DNA of 64,000 nt from Reticulitermes speratus (GCA_021186555.1 JAJKFL010000011.1:34480923-34544922); one strand, 5' to 3'; positions 37,101-48,205 are shown, counted from the first letter of the stretch. The notes: generated by a model from the letters alone, not told the origin. Numbers and translations: made by a program.

Positions 37101-40100
37101 TCAGTATACTTCAGGTATCTCACAGACGTAAGGCAATTTTACGTCACAAGGGTTGTCCAAAATGAACTTGCCGGTGTCGAAACCTCCACAGTTGTGTTCA
37201 TCATCTGCTATTGGGTACCCAACCTTCCAGCGTATAAATCCTGCCATTATGAGTGGCTCATCTGGAAAATAATTAGTTCTTTTATGTTACGGTGTTCTGA
37301 GTAAAATCACGTGGCATAGCTCAGCGGTTATTTAAACCGACCGTATTTTTTCTCCAAGTATGGTGAGACGCTTACACTGAAAGAGTGGTTATATGAAATT
37401 AAATAAGCAAATAGAATTTTAAAATTAAAAATTGATAAAGGTCTCCCTTATACACACGCTTACACAAAAGACACATGGAGTACTGTGTTAAATGAGATCC
37501 TTGCTAAGCAGGGGGGGGGGGTGTGATATTTATATAAAATATAAAAATCATAAAAAAATTGCATAATCTTTTTAAATTCACACTTTTTTTACAATTTCAA
37601 AGTGATTCATCTTCGCGGTATGTTATATACAATAAATAACATAATTTAATACTTCTCTAGTCTTAATTCTAGAGTGCTGCGAGAAAAATAAATATCCAAA
37701 TTATGCCGCTAGCACTAGAAGTTTTGAAAACCGCTGCTCTAGTAGGTTGCTACCATTCTTACGGAAGAACACACTTCCTCAACATACACCCAGAAGATGG
37801 CAGCAGAAAGTTCCTTCGTCACATTGGTACCCAATTTAGAGACAACACAGAAAAATGTCAAGAAGTCTTTTGTAATCTGAAGAAGGAAGCAGTATATTCT
37901 TCCGAAAAGTTGCTAACCATCTACAGACTGGACGGTGTCGTAACCCATATGATTACAGTATCGATATTTCCCACGTATTACAACAGATAGAGATATCTAC
38001 GAATGTTAAGTGAGCCTGCGTCAGCTAAGGGATGTTTTCGGAGAGATAATCTGCCTCCGTTTTCAGGGTTCAAGAATCAGGTTCAAAGAGCAACTTCAAC
38101 ATTAAAAATAGAGGCACCATATTACTCCGAAACGTCCATATCCATAGCCTTCTACTTACTGCGGACTGTGAGGTATTCGCCCTCGATAAAGATGTCGTGA
38201 AAACCGATGTGAATTGTTGCGTTGGCGGGTGCTGGTGTTGGTGTTGGTACATCTGGTGTTGGTGTTGGTACATCTCGTGTTGGTGTTGGTACATCTGGTG
38301 TTGGTGTTGGTATTGGGTCGACTGTGCTCTCTGCCAATACATTTGTATCGTAACTGTCACTCCAGCCGCCATCTCTTTCTCTCTTAACAGGCCCGTTATT
38401 GAGATACAAAGAGCGGAGATTGTCCGCCTCCTTTTCAGAGTTGACTACGGCCAGTGTCGCGCCTTCTTGCTGACAGTTTCGGCGAGCCTCGGCCCATACT
38501 ACGGGCGTCTTGTAGGCGAGCCTGGGGCGTTAACATAACACACTATTACCTGTCCCTTTCAGCAGGGGTGTTGCTGTTGAAGGGGGGGGGGGTGCGATTG
38601 GCGCAGCCGAGCCGGGCGGCAGACTATAAGGACGTTGTGACGCAGTTGTTCGAGGCACTGCGCTACAAGCCGGAAGGTCGCGGGTTCGATTCCCGATGTT
38701 GTCATAAAATTAACACAATCCTTCCTGCCTCACTATAGACCTGGGGTCGACTCAGCCTCCAACAGAAATTTATACCAGGAATATTTCCTGGGGTAAAGGT
38801 GGCCGGTGCGAAGGGATAACAACCTTACCACCCTCATATGCCGATTATTTTGAAATCTGGGAACCCTAGGGGCCTGTCCAGGCCTGTAAAGGGATTTTTA
38901 GAGGAATATGTTAAATGAAAAAAGTAATTGATTTTCTGCCCTCAAAATTTTAAATTATTGAGCCATTATAAAGGGAAATTTAATAAATAGTTGTTTACAA
39001 AATTGATAATTTCTGTTGAGGGTTGTCATCTTAATTACACGCCCAGTGCGCCAAAAAAAATAGCTACGCCACTGCCTTTCACTGTACAGTACAGTATCGA
39101 TGTTCGTGACTGCGACCAATAAAAACACTCACGAACATCGGAATATGTTTTCAATACAAAATACCGCCTTCTCAGAAGTTATGAAATATCAGTAATGAAA
39201 GTCCAGAATAAAAGCAAAACGCATAAAAAACATAAATTTTATATTTATTAAAGTACAAACAACTTTTAGAAGTATAAAAATAAATTACCGAATCAAAGTC
39301 TCATTCCGTAAAGCACGAAAGCTTGAATGAGCTGAGAATGATTTGCAAAACAGCAGGGCAGTGGAGATATAACACGTAGAGAGACAGGAGACATAACACG
39401 TGGAGAGACAGGAGACATAACACGAAGAGAGACAGGAGACATAACACGTGGAGAGACAGGAGATATAACACGAAGAGAGACAGGAGACATAACACGTAGA
39501 GAGGCAGGAGATATAACACGTAGAGAGGCAGGAGATATAACACGTAGAGAGAAAGGAGACATAACACGTGGAGAGACAGGAGACATAACACGTAGAGAGG
39601 CAGGAGATATAACACGTAGAGAGAAAGGAGACATAACACGTGGAGAGACAGGAGACATAACACGTAGAGAGACAGGATGGAAGTGAGTGTGGACTGGATT
39701 GATGTAGTTCGGTTTAGTAATCAGTGGCGGACACTTGCGAACACAATACAGCATAACATGCGGAGAATTCTTGACTAGCTGAGCAAGTATCAGCTTATCA
39801 AGAGGGGCTAAACAGCATAGAATAAGATCTGCGCTCTTCTGGGATATTCTGGGATTTACTGACGTTTCGGTACAACGTATCAGTCTCATCTTTGTTTTTT
39901 TGGACTTCTTGACACTTGAAGATATGTTGTCCCGAAAGATCGGTACAGAATTTCCCCTCTACGTCACGTAATACCCAGAAGAGCGCAGATCTCATCAACA
40001 TCGCGGCGGAAGCCTGAAATCAAGCATAGAATAAATTACAGATGTAAATTATGAGTCCTATGACAGGTGTCAACAGCACATAAATAGCCTCATTTGATAC

Positions 40101-40448
40101 AATGCGCACAAATGTTATATAGAAATTAATCTTTTTTAGAGCAATTATTTTATCTGCCAACTATCGGTTTTCACTTCCTGTCGGTTCATTCATCGTATTA
40201 AAGTAGCCCATTCACCCGATCGTCCACACGCACCTTGAGGTATTCGCTGGAGTTCACAAACAACAGTTGTCAGATAAAATAATCGTGTGCCCTTCCTCGT
40301 GACACACTCACCTGTAATACCCGCCACCAGGAAAGTAGACATATCCACTTCTGAGTAGGGCTCTGTGCTTCTCTTCGTGGTAAGGCCTTGTGTGAACCAG
40401 ACACAGGCTTGCCAACACCAACAATGAACAGCTCAACAGTCTTGCCAT
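37101..40448 (-). CDS. Secreted C-type lectin, short form, with Pro/Thr repeat in the lectin domain (3 exons)
   Basis: Minus-strand exons 40448-40312, 38521-38160 and 37261-37101 join at GT-AG sites in phase (660 nt, 219 residues). Residues 1-20 are a signal peptide (MARLLSCSLLVLASLCLVHT). Residues about 36-45 (YVYFPGGGYY) open the lectin domain, without the N-terminal region of the 18425 gene. Domain cysteines are C62, C191, C205 and C213, in the canonical arrangement. Exon 3 is 161 nt, exactly as in the other lectin. Residues 115-144 are a (PTPTPDV)n repeat in the loop before NATIHIGFHD, where the paralogue has an ordinary short loop. The sugar-site position reads YPI, not QPD or EPN. A role in haemolymph recognition is inferred from the family. 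Intron 1 holds a SINE, a 24-bp array and a fold-back element. Confidence 0.88.
37790..38150 (+). repeat. Fold-back relic, GAAGAAGG subfamily (copy l), in lectin intron 2
   Basis: Around 37878-37917 the plus strand reads CUGAAGA, an extra A, then stem II GGAAG/CUUCC and GAAA, a hammerhead-like core like the one at 29900. A ccgaaacgtcca segment near 38128 may be part of another arm. Confidence 0.5.
38222..38315 (-). repeat. 21-bp coding minisatellite in lectin exon 2
   Basis: On the coding strand a 21-bp unit (gatgtaccaacaccaacacc plus a) repeats three to four times, encoding PTPTPDV with one Arg variant. The period is a multiple of three, so the lectin frame is kept. Confidence 0.93.
38595..38895 (+). 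mobile_element. tRNA-derived SINE, family 1, in lectin intron 1
   Basis: tRNA-like head (gacgcagttgttcgaggcac, then cgggttcgattcccg) followed by the family body (ctggggtcgactcagcctcc) and the end gcctgtaaaggg. The copy is moderately diverged. Confidence 0.88.
39362..39677. repeat. 24-bp minisatellite, about 13 units, in lectin intron 1
   Basis: Unit ggagacataacacgtggaga plus gaca, with alternating cgtaga/cgtgga/cgaaga variants. Minus-strand open frames across it (VMSPVSLR repeats) are side effects of a period divisible by three. Confidence 0.95.
39826..40022 (+). repeat. Fold-back element, CTTCTGGG subfamily (copy m)
   Basis: gatctgcgctcttctggg and its exact mirror cccagaagagcgcagatc bound the hairpin. 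The tail tcgcggcggaagcctgaaat follows. A perfect 12-bp target-site duplication, agcatagaataa, lies at 39814-39825 and 40023-40034. A weak (c)ttgaaga...cccgaaa core is inside. Confidence 0.85.
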
Positions 40449-40449
40449 G

Positions 40450-41169
40450 TTTGGTGATATTAGAGACAAATGTTTCCTAAGACAGAGTATGGACAGAACG
40501 TTGGTAGGGCCTTAACTCTCCTAAAGCAGAGTGTAGGTAACTGTAGCAGTTGATATGTCATTACAACCAAGTACTTTGCCTTAATTTTTTATGTTTCTTA
40601 TAATTCAAGGAATAAACAACAATTAACGATATTAACCTAATCGTATTTTCAATGTAGACTGTGTATGTTTTATTATGGATTATAAATTTAATTTTAAATA
40701 ATAACAATAATTCAATTCTTTACTCACACGTGAAGAATTAACAACCTAGGTCAATGTTTCCCAAAGTGTGTTCCCTGGTGATTCGTGGACATACACGTAT
40801 TTCTGTAATTGCTATTACTTGGAAGATTGATTTGTTAAAAATATTCGCGGAAATACTTCAACTTGCGACATGTTTATTTCGTATGACCATTAGATTATCC
40901 AATCAAGAAACTTCCTGTACCCACGAAGTGAGCGACAATCAGTTCAATTAAGGTCAAATCACGCAATGCATTGTTACGTACGCTACTGGTATGTATTAGT
41001 ATCTATCTAAAATCAGTTCTGAGATATAATTTTTTAATTTTTGATACTTATCATCCGGCCGCTCTATATTTAAGTGATCAAGGATGTGAGGATCTGTGGT
41101 TATTTTTCGAAGCCAAAAGGGGTCCGCGAGCAAAACGTTTGGGAAATACTAGCACTAGATAATAAAGGA

Positions 41170-41202
<33 letters not shown>

Positions 41203-42323
41203 TAACCTAGACAGAAGCAAAGTCAAAACTGTAAGAAAAGCAAAGCATTATAGTAAACTTAATAAAAAGTGAGACAAATTGAAAAAAGCGGAAAATGTTA
41301 TATATGATTATATTGAGTACATCTTAACCTACAATAATTTTATTTAAATAATAATAATAGTAATAAATCTGTGGCTTGTAGTGTTTAATGGAAAAGGACA
41401 CGTAAATTGATGTTCAAATTGTCGCCACTTTGCGTAAAGTATTACTCCGACCAACAAATGAGTGATTTGAGGATAACAAAGCGATATTACTGAAGGCTTG
41501 TGAGGTGTTACTCCTTTACAGGAGGCCGATTTCCACTACGCTATATGATGCGTTAAATGTTTACGACATGTCAGCATGAATTTAGCTTCTAATTGCCTGC
41601 AACAAGCCAGGCCATGCTTACCTTATTATTCAATTATCGCAATAACTGATGAATGCTATCATAACCTGTGATCTCACGTAATAAAATTTTGCATTTCCCC
41701 AAGGCAGTTTAAATTCCTTTCACCAGGAATTTCCTTAGTGAGAGGATTATATGTAACATATAAATTACTTCAGAGTACTTACCTTTTAGTCGCTCTGTTC
41801 TAACAAACAGTTGTTCCTGGACACAACAAATCTTCAGCTTTATATACGATTTATCTTGCGTAAGATCGGGGTGATTATTTGCACAGATGTAGATAATCTC
41901 GTCATCTGTATCTATGTGTCAACATCTTTGCGTAAATATAAGATACAAGCCAAAAGAAAAATTCTAACAAAGAAGGCCATCGGGTTGTATTAAGTACATT
42001 ACTGTTATATCAAATTAATATTAAATTTTTATACTTTTTCCAACTGAATCTGTCAGTCTGTGTCTTTGTAAATACTCGAAACACATCCTTGGACATACTA
42101 GGGCAGGAGGTCACGGGGTAGCCCAGTTACATTATGAAACTGTCATTGGAAAAGGTGTTAACATGGCCACGGAACACTTGAAATGGCCACGGAACACGTT
42201 CCGCGTTCCGAGACGAATTTAACGTACTGCCATCAAATGAATTAGCGCGTGTCATTAAGTTACGTAGCTTTATCCTACTGACAGTTCAAACTGTCATTAG
42301 GCTGTGGCCTTAGACGACAATTA
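40450..42323. other. Upstream region of the second lectin; no further gene seen
   Basis: Immediately upstream of the lectin start is presumed promoter and 5' UTR. The remainder is AT-rich with an (aat)n tract at about 41171-41200. Open frames at 40754-41162 and 41811-41993 show no family resemblance. Confidence 0.45.
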
Positions 42324-42942
42324 GGCCCGTTCGCAAAATTGCGAAAACCGACTATTGGCTTCGTCATGTCTGTCTCTCTCTCTGTCCTTCCGTCCGTCAG
42401 CATGAAACAAATCGGCTCCCATTGGACGGATTTTCATGAAATTTTATGAGTATTTTTCGAAAACATGTCAAGAAAATTCGAGTGTGATTAATATATGTTA
42501 AGAATAAGGGTACTTTACATAATTATGATAGTATGTCTCTCCTATGGCTCGACAGCCCTATATGTGCCTGGGCCTCCTCGTTTCGTCGAGGTTTCACGAT
42601 CACACACATTTGAGACACACCACACTCGGTAGGACTCCTCTGGACAAGTGATCAGCTCGTCGCAGAGACCTCTACTTGACAGCACACAACACTCACAACA
42701 GACAAACATCCATGCCCCCGGCGGGATTCATACCCACGATCCTAGTAAGCGAGCGGCCGAAGACCCACGCCTTAGACTGCACGGCCACTGGGATCGGCAT
42801 AATTATGATAATATCTCGCTGAATTCCCCTTAGAATGAGAAATGTTTTGAACAGAAGTTGTAGAGAAAATCAAAATACACATTTTATGTTCAGTAACGTT
42901 TTTCCGAAAATCATGCCGTTTATGAGATAATGTGAAAGAATA
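42324..42942 (-). mobile_element. Unclassified 480-bp TIR element family, copy split by a SINE
   Basis: The sequence is the reverse complement of most of the 46440-46916 element, starting at the terminus ggcccgttcgcaaaattgcg and truncated at the right. A family 3 SINE interrupts it. Confidence 0.8.
42532..42797 (-). mobile_element. tRNA-derived SINE, family 3, nested
   Basis: Same family as 24386. A perfect 13-bp duplication, cataattatgata, flanks it at 42519-42531 and 42798-42810, dating it after the TIR element it interrupts. Confidence 0.92.
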
Positions 42943-43075
42943 TGTTGCAGCCAGAAAACCCCCCAGGGCCGGTCTGGACGAGTGCGGAAAATCTTTTCCT
43001 CACCGGGTTTCGAACCCCGAACCGTCCAGCCCGTATCGAGTTGCTATGCCGACTACGCTACCCCCCGACGCCCTC
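42943..43075 (-). mobile_element. Truncated SINE, family 4
   Basis: ccagggccggtctggac and caccgggtttcgaaccccga match the head half of the 35968 SINE. It abuts the truncated end of the preceding TIR element. Confidence 0.75.
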
Positions 43076-43385
43076 TATGTGGGTGTGTGTAGAAATTGTG
43101 CATCTCGTTTTTGTCCCTCATGCGTGCTGCATGCCCAACTTGACTACCTAACTCATCTACCAATACGCCTATTACTTGCAATACTGCAGTTTCGTAAAAC
43201 GCCTTACAAGCATAAGACACATTAAGTTACTTTTATGCTTTTAAATTGATACAGCAATCGTTAAACAACACGTAACCCTCCAATTGCTAAAAGGGCTCAA
43301 AACTTTAAAAACGAGAAGAAGCTTAGAATTGACAGTCTGAATAGAGAAATGCTTAAGTGTCACTTTCAGAAGTTATTCATTTGAT

Positions 43386-43680
43386 CGGTGACGCAGTTGG
43401 TTGGGGCACTGAGCTACAAACCGGAAGGTCGCGAGTTCCATTCCCGATGGTGTCATTGGAATTTTTCATTGACATAATCCTTGCGGTCTCACTATGGTCC
43501 TGGGGTCGACTCAGCCTCTAACAGAATTGAGTACCAGGAATATTTCCTGGGGGTATAGGAGGCCAGTGCTTAGGGCTGACAACCTTACCACCTTCATGTG
43601 CCGATTGTCTAGAAATGTGGTAGCCTCAACCTCCTGGAACCTTAAGGGCCTGTCCAGGCCTGTAATGGGATTGCTTTTTA
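43386..43680 (+). mobile_element. tRNA-derived SINE, family 1
   Basis: Near-complete copy: head gacgcagttggttggggcac, B-box region cgagttccattcccg (degenerate), body, and end cctgtaatgggattgc. Confidence 0.9.
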
Positions 43681-44433
43681 CTCAAATGTTAGTTAGATGT
43701 CATTAAAATCTCCTGGAAATATTGTCCTTTAACAAAAGAATGGAACATTGAGCTAACTGCTCCAGTTTACAAGAAAAGAATCAGAATTGTGAAACACTAC
43801 AGAGATACGAGCATATGTCTGTTTAATCCTGGGTATAAAATATACGCTAAGATAATCACACAAAAAATAACATTTTTCAGTATCAGATAAGGCCCACAAT
43901 GGACTTGGTAACGGGAGGTCAAGTACAGATTGTAAACTTGTACTTATTGTAAATAACTGATTGAGGAACACTGACAACGTAACTTACCAGCTCAATAGCT
44001 TTCCTGTGTCATTGGACCGATAAAGCTATCAGAAGTGCTTTCTGGCATGTAGTGACTTCCGCAACACGTCTATAAGACTGACACAATACATATTTAGATA
44101 AGATACTCTTCTATACGGTCTTGACGATTGTGTATGACATTTGCAATGTTTGACTGTTATTGCTATATGTTGTGGTTACTAATTTGACGTTAATCTCTGT
44201 TTAATTCTGTTGTAAATAATTGTCCAAGTTATGACAGTTGTTTTGAAAGAAGTAAGCCTGAATTCAGGGACCGGTCCTGTCCCCGAATCGTGGTGTGTTA
44301 AATTTCAATATACACAATGGAAAAAGTCCAAAAAATCTATGACTAGATAATTGCAACAGATGAGGCCGGGAATCAAATAGGAAAAATTGTAGAAATAAAT
44401 CAGGGAATGAGACAGAGTGGCCATTAACACGAC

Positions 44434-44474
<41 letters not shown>

Positions 44475-44564
44475 ACTATAGCGTTGCAAGGCAATGGTAA
44501 ATTCAACGAAAGACTGACTTCCGAATAAGTCAGAATATTCTAGAGACTGTTCTTTGCTGGCAGA
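43681..44564. other. No gene seen; (AT)n microsatellite
   Basis: Intergenic DNA with a perfect (at)n tract at about 44437-44472. Confidence 0.5.
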
Positions 44565-45240
44565 TCTAAGTGTCCGTGCGATCTAAGGCGTGGGTCTACG
44601 GCCGCTCGCTTGCTGGTATTGTGGGTTCGAATCCCACCGGGGGCATGGATGTTTGTGTTGTGTTTGTCGTAAGGACGGTAGCATGGAACGTAAAGTGACA
44701 TGAAGGACGAAAAGGATGTAAACAGTACAAAATGGATCAAAGGGGAAAAACCCCGGACAGGCAAAAAAGAAAACAAAAAAAAATCCCACCGGGGGGCATG
44801 GATGTCTGTGTTGTGTTTGTCGTAAGGACGGTAGCATGGAACGTAAAGTGACATGAAGGACGAAAGGATTTAAACAGTACAAAAATGGATCAAAGGGGAA
44901 AACCCCCGGACAAAAAAAAAAATCCCGCCGGGGGCATGGATGTTTGTGTTGTGTTTGTTGTACAAGGACTAGTATGGATCATAAGTGACATGAAGAAGGA
45001 CGGAAGGATTTAAAAGTACAAAATGGATCAAAGGGAAATAACGGGACAGAAAAAAAAATCCCGCCTGGGCATGGATGTCTATCTCTTTTTATTGTTGTGT
45101 GACGTCAGGTAGAGGTCTGTGTCGGGCTGATCACTAGTCCAGAGGAGTCCTACCGAGTGTGTCTAATTGTGTGTGACCTAGATAACTTAACAATGAGGCG
45201 GCCTGGGCTCGAATTGGGCTGTTGTGCCACAAAGAAAAAA
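44565..45240 (+). mobile_element. SINE family 3 with a triplicated internal module
   Basis: The tRNA-like head (44565-44640) and the 3' body (45057-45240) match family 3. Between them a module of 152, 139 and 136 bp is present three times (starts 44630, 44782, 44921). Each copy begins aatccc-ccggg-catggatgt and ends in an A-rich run. The modules differ by small indels, so the duplications are not all recent. Confidence 0.85.
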
Positions 45241-45532
45241 AATAATATAACATTATTAAAATTATATAAGAAAATAACCGTGAAATCGCTCCTATACCTG
45301 GCAGAGAACAAACATACACCAGAAATAAGTGTATATTTTAAAATTAAGTCTGTCCTTTTTCCAATATGTACGGTAGCCACAGCTGTTAAAGCGATTTTCA
45401 AATTTTAATTTCTTACTCTAAGTGCTGGTCTTTATAAAGTTTTAGCTACTATAGATTTTGATACTGAAAATGAAAGCGACCATATCCCGGACGAAGAACG
45501 AATATTCCTGTTCGTCACGTATCTATCTAGGC

Positions 45533-45876
45533 CAGGGGTGGCCAAACTTGCTTACCGTAAGAGCCACATACGATGAAGTTCAGATGTTTGAGAGCCGCAA
45601 GACATGAACAGATATTACACATATTTTTATTGTTACACGCACATTTTGTTACAAAAATTCTTAAATATATTTACTCACCATGAACATTAAACTCACGTTT
45701 TAATCCAGCGGACTCTCAGTTTATACCGGTAAATAATTATAGAGCTTGAAAATTTTTATTTACCTTTTATATAAATTGTAATGCAAAAATGGACTCAGCC
45801 AACATATTTCCGCCAGCTGCACATTATATATCAAAGAGCCGCATGTGGCTCGCGAGCCGCGGTTTGGTCACCCCTG
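45533..45876. mobile_element. hAT-type MITE (344 bp)
   Basis: Termini caggggtggccaaac and gtttggtcacccctg are inverse (one mismatch), and an 8-bp duplication (atctaggc/atcgaggc, one mismatch) at 45525-45532 and 45877-45884 is the hAT hallmark. Internal gagccgcatgtggctcgcga is typical of Charlie-like termini. No transposase is present. Confidence 0.88.
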
Positions 45877-45884
45877 ATCGAGGC

Positions 45885-46399
45885 CAACTTCTTTTGTCTG
45901 AAATATTTGTCATTGCGCCATGTTTAAGAAACGGAACGACAAACACGTGTTTTATCTGAGATATGTGAAATGTAATGTATGTATTTACGGCACATCAGGC
46001 TTTTTAAGCTGTTAGCGATACATTTGTTGATTAACCACTCAATGTCAGCCTCGGTGTACTGTATGGATTCATAAACCTTCACATGCTAACGGCCTCGGTG
46101 CACCGTACGGTCGTGAATGCGTTTCAGGCTAATGCAAAAACACCCCGGTCCCGGGCAGTAATTGGAATTTACACAGGCCGAGCTCATTCAAGGGTTACGC
46201 CTGTCAGCAAAAGTGTTGTAGCTATTAGAAGAGCAATGAAGATACATACAACTGCTGTTCTGTTTCCTTCTGTAGCGGTAAATTGCTGTCCGTGAGGTAA
46301 AAGTGGAATCCCGAATTTATAGCAGGCCTAAGTCTATTCCTAGATTTCCCGACAAAATTTGCTGTATTGAATGAGTTTAAAATGATATCAATTTTAAAG
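45885..46399. other. No gene recognised
   Basis: An imperfect short duplication (cctcggtgtactgta / cctcggtgcaccgta) occurs near 46050-46110. The open frame at 46083-46295 has no known motif. Confidence 0.4.
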
Positions 46400-46439
46400 T
46401 CTAACAAGACAGGCAATGTACGTATAACGTAATATTCAA

Positions 46440-46916
46440 GGCGCGTTCGCGTAACTTTTATTGCCTTGGTAAAGCAATAAGCCTTACATATTCTGAGTGT
46501 GTGTCTGTAGCCTTAGTTATCCAGCATGCAAAGCGCATGCGCTGTATTATATTGTCATCTGTGACCTGTCTGGCTCTAACATATTTTTCGCATTATCTCA
46601 TAAACGGCACGATTTTCGGAAAAAAGTTACTGAACATAAAATGTGTGTTTTGATTTTCTGTACAACGTTTGTTTGAAACATTTCTCATTCTAAGAAGATT
46701 TCAGCCAGATATTATCATAAATGTACATAGGTCTTCATGTGAAGTACCCGTTATTCTTCTCAGATTTTAATAAAACTTGAATTCTCTCGACAGATTTTCG
46801 AAAAATTCTCAAATAACAAATTTCATTAAAATCCGTCCAGTGAGAGCCGAGTTGTTTCATGCGGAGACAGGCAATACGAAGCCAATAGACGCTTTTCGCA
46901 ATTTTGCGAACGCGCC
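46440..46916 (+). mobile_element. Unclassified 477-bp TIR element
   Basis: The ends ggcgcgttcgc and gcgaacgcgcc are exact inverse repeats. The interior matches copies at 42324 (minus) and 55761 (plus). No transposase is encoded and the superfamily is undetermined. Homology with the 55761 locus extends about 40 bp to the left of the terminus. Confidence 0.83.
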
Positions 46917-47079
46917 TAAATATGCAGAATAACTGAACCTTCTCGCTGTTTCCTTCCAAGTTCCACTGCAGATATAAAGCCGCCCCTACATAAGGGTTCA
47001 GTATGAGATAATATACTGCTTGGTCAGAGTTACAGCAGGGTGATATATGGGGAAGGTGCAATGGTGACTAGCTGGGCAA

Positions 47080-47698
47080 AGCGCAAGGCACTGCTACGGT
47101 AACCTACTCCAATGCCACTTTGTCCACCACAAACAGTGGCGGACTGGCCAGGGTGTCAGCTTGCCCGATGGCAAGTGGGCCCCCTTAAACATTAGACAAT
47201 ATGTTAAAAATGTTAATGACCTTTTAATAGCTTGAAAATATAATAGAAGTTCCAATATTATTACTGGCTGCAACTAAAATTTACGTTGTATTACTATTTT
47301 AATAAAAAGTTTTAATAAAATCCACCACTTATTTAAAATTAAAAAAATAATTTAAAAATTCAATTATAACAATCTGTATTTACATTTAGTATCTACTGTA
47401 CACTGCCAGTAATATGTACAATATATGTACACTGTAATTACTAAAAAAAATATACATTTATTTCGCAAATATTTTAATTGTACCTTTTTTCCACTTATGT
47501 ATTTTTTGAAAATTTTATTTATTTCTTACAAAAATTAAATTATAGCCTTATAGTTGTGGGTGGGCCCTCTTTGTCTCCTGGCAACCAATATTTTTAGACC
47601 CAGTCCGCCACTGACCACAAATATCATATGAAATTATCTGGAACTGAACCCAAGTCTCCACCATGAGAAGCCAGAGGCTTTCTGAGCTGTGCAACTAG
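47080..47698 (-). mobile_element. Old SINE (family 2-like) split by a hAT MITE
   Basis: ccaatgccactttgtccacc and the continuation after 47613 (gaactgaacccaagtctcca) align with the minus-strand family 2 SINE. Divergence is high. Confidence 0.6.
47134..47613. mobile_element. hAT-type MITE (480 bp) nested in a SINE
   Basis: Perfect 14-bp inverted termini cagtggcggactgg / ccagtccgccactg are flanked by a perfect 8-bp duplication, accacaaa, at 47126-47133 and 47614-47621. The AT-rich interior has no coding capacity. A textbook hAT signature. Confidence 0.93.
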
Positions 47699-48205
47699 CC
47701 GGCGCGGTGGCGCAGTTGGTTGAGGCACTGCGCTACAAACCGGAACGTAGCGGGTTCGATTCCCGATGGTGTCACTGGAATTTTTCACTGACATAATCGT
47801 TTCGGTCGCACTATGACCCTGGGGTCGACTCAGCCTCTAACAGAAATGAGTACCGGGAATATAAGTTTTAAAACTTTCGCGGCGACATGATTCAATATAG
47901 TCTTCTCGGGCGCACAGCCGCGTCAACTCGTTTGAATACAACGTTTCGGGGACTAGCTCCGTCCCCATCCTCAGGCAAAACAGTTTTGCCCGAGGATGGG
48001 GACGGAGCTAGTCCCCGAAACGTTGTATTCAAACGAATTGACGCGGCTGTGCGCCCGAGAAGACTATATTGAGTACCGGGAATCTTTCCTGCGTAGGGCT
48101 GACAACCTTACCACCTTCATGTGCCGATTGTCTAAAAAACCTGGGAGCCTCGACATCCTGGAGCCCTAAGGGCCTGTCAAGGCCTGTAATGGGATTGCTT
48201 TACCT
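47699..48205 (+). mobile_element. tRNA-derived SINE, family 1, carrying a fold-back insertion
   Basis: The head (gcggtggcgcagttggttga, cgggttcgattcccg) starts at 47699 and the body resumes after the insertion at about 48084, ending cctgtaatgggattgc. Confidence 0.92.
47861..48069 (-). mobile_element. Fold-back element inside the SINE (copy n)
   Basis: An almost perfect palindrome with arms of about 90 bp spans 47892-48072, centred at 47982. The 14-bp duplication tgagtaccgggaat, which is SINE sequence, lies at 47847-47860 and 48070-48083. Each arm holds a GAGGA, stem II GGGGAC/GUCCCC, GAAACGUUGUA arrangement. Stem I does not pair. The tail tcgccgcgaaag is at the left edge on the minus strand. 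The open frame through it is a by-product of the palindrome. Confidence 0.87.

Noticed and set aside
38197-38538. Plus-strand frame rich in CWCW opposite the lectin exon
   Set aside because: Antisense shadow of the (PTPTPDV)n coding repeat.
38640-38700. tRNA gene candidates (here and at 8040, 17190, 36200, 43390, 44570, 47700)
   Set aside because: A and B boxes are present but the clover-leaf is imperfect and each continues into a SINE body shared among copies.
39293-39889. Open frame with VMSPVSLR repeats
   Set aside because: Lies in the 24-bp minisatellite within the lectin intron; repeat artefact.
47944-48025. Active hammerheads in copy n
   Set aside because: Stem II is excellent but stem I does not pair in either arm and one core departs from consensus; recorded only as hammerhead-like.
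47887-48072. Open frame containing PEDGDGASPRNV as a possible small protein
   Set aside because: It is the reading of a near-perfect palindrome inserted in a SINE; similar peptides arise from the fold-back family in general.
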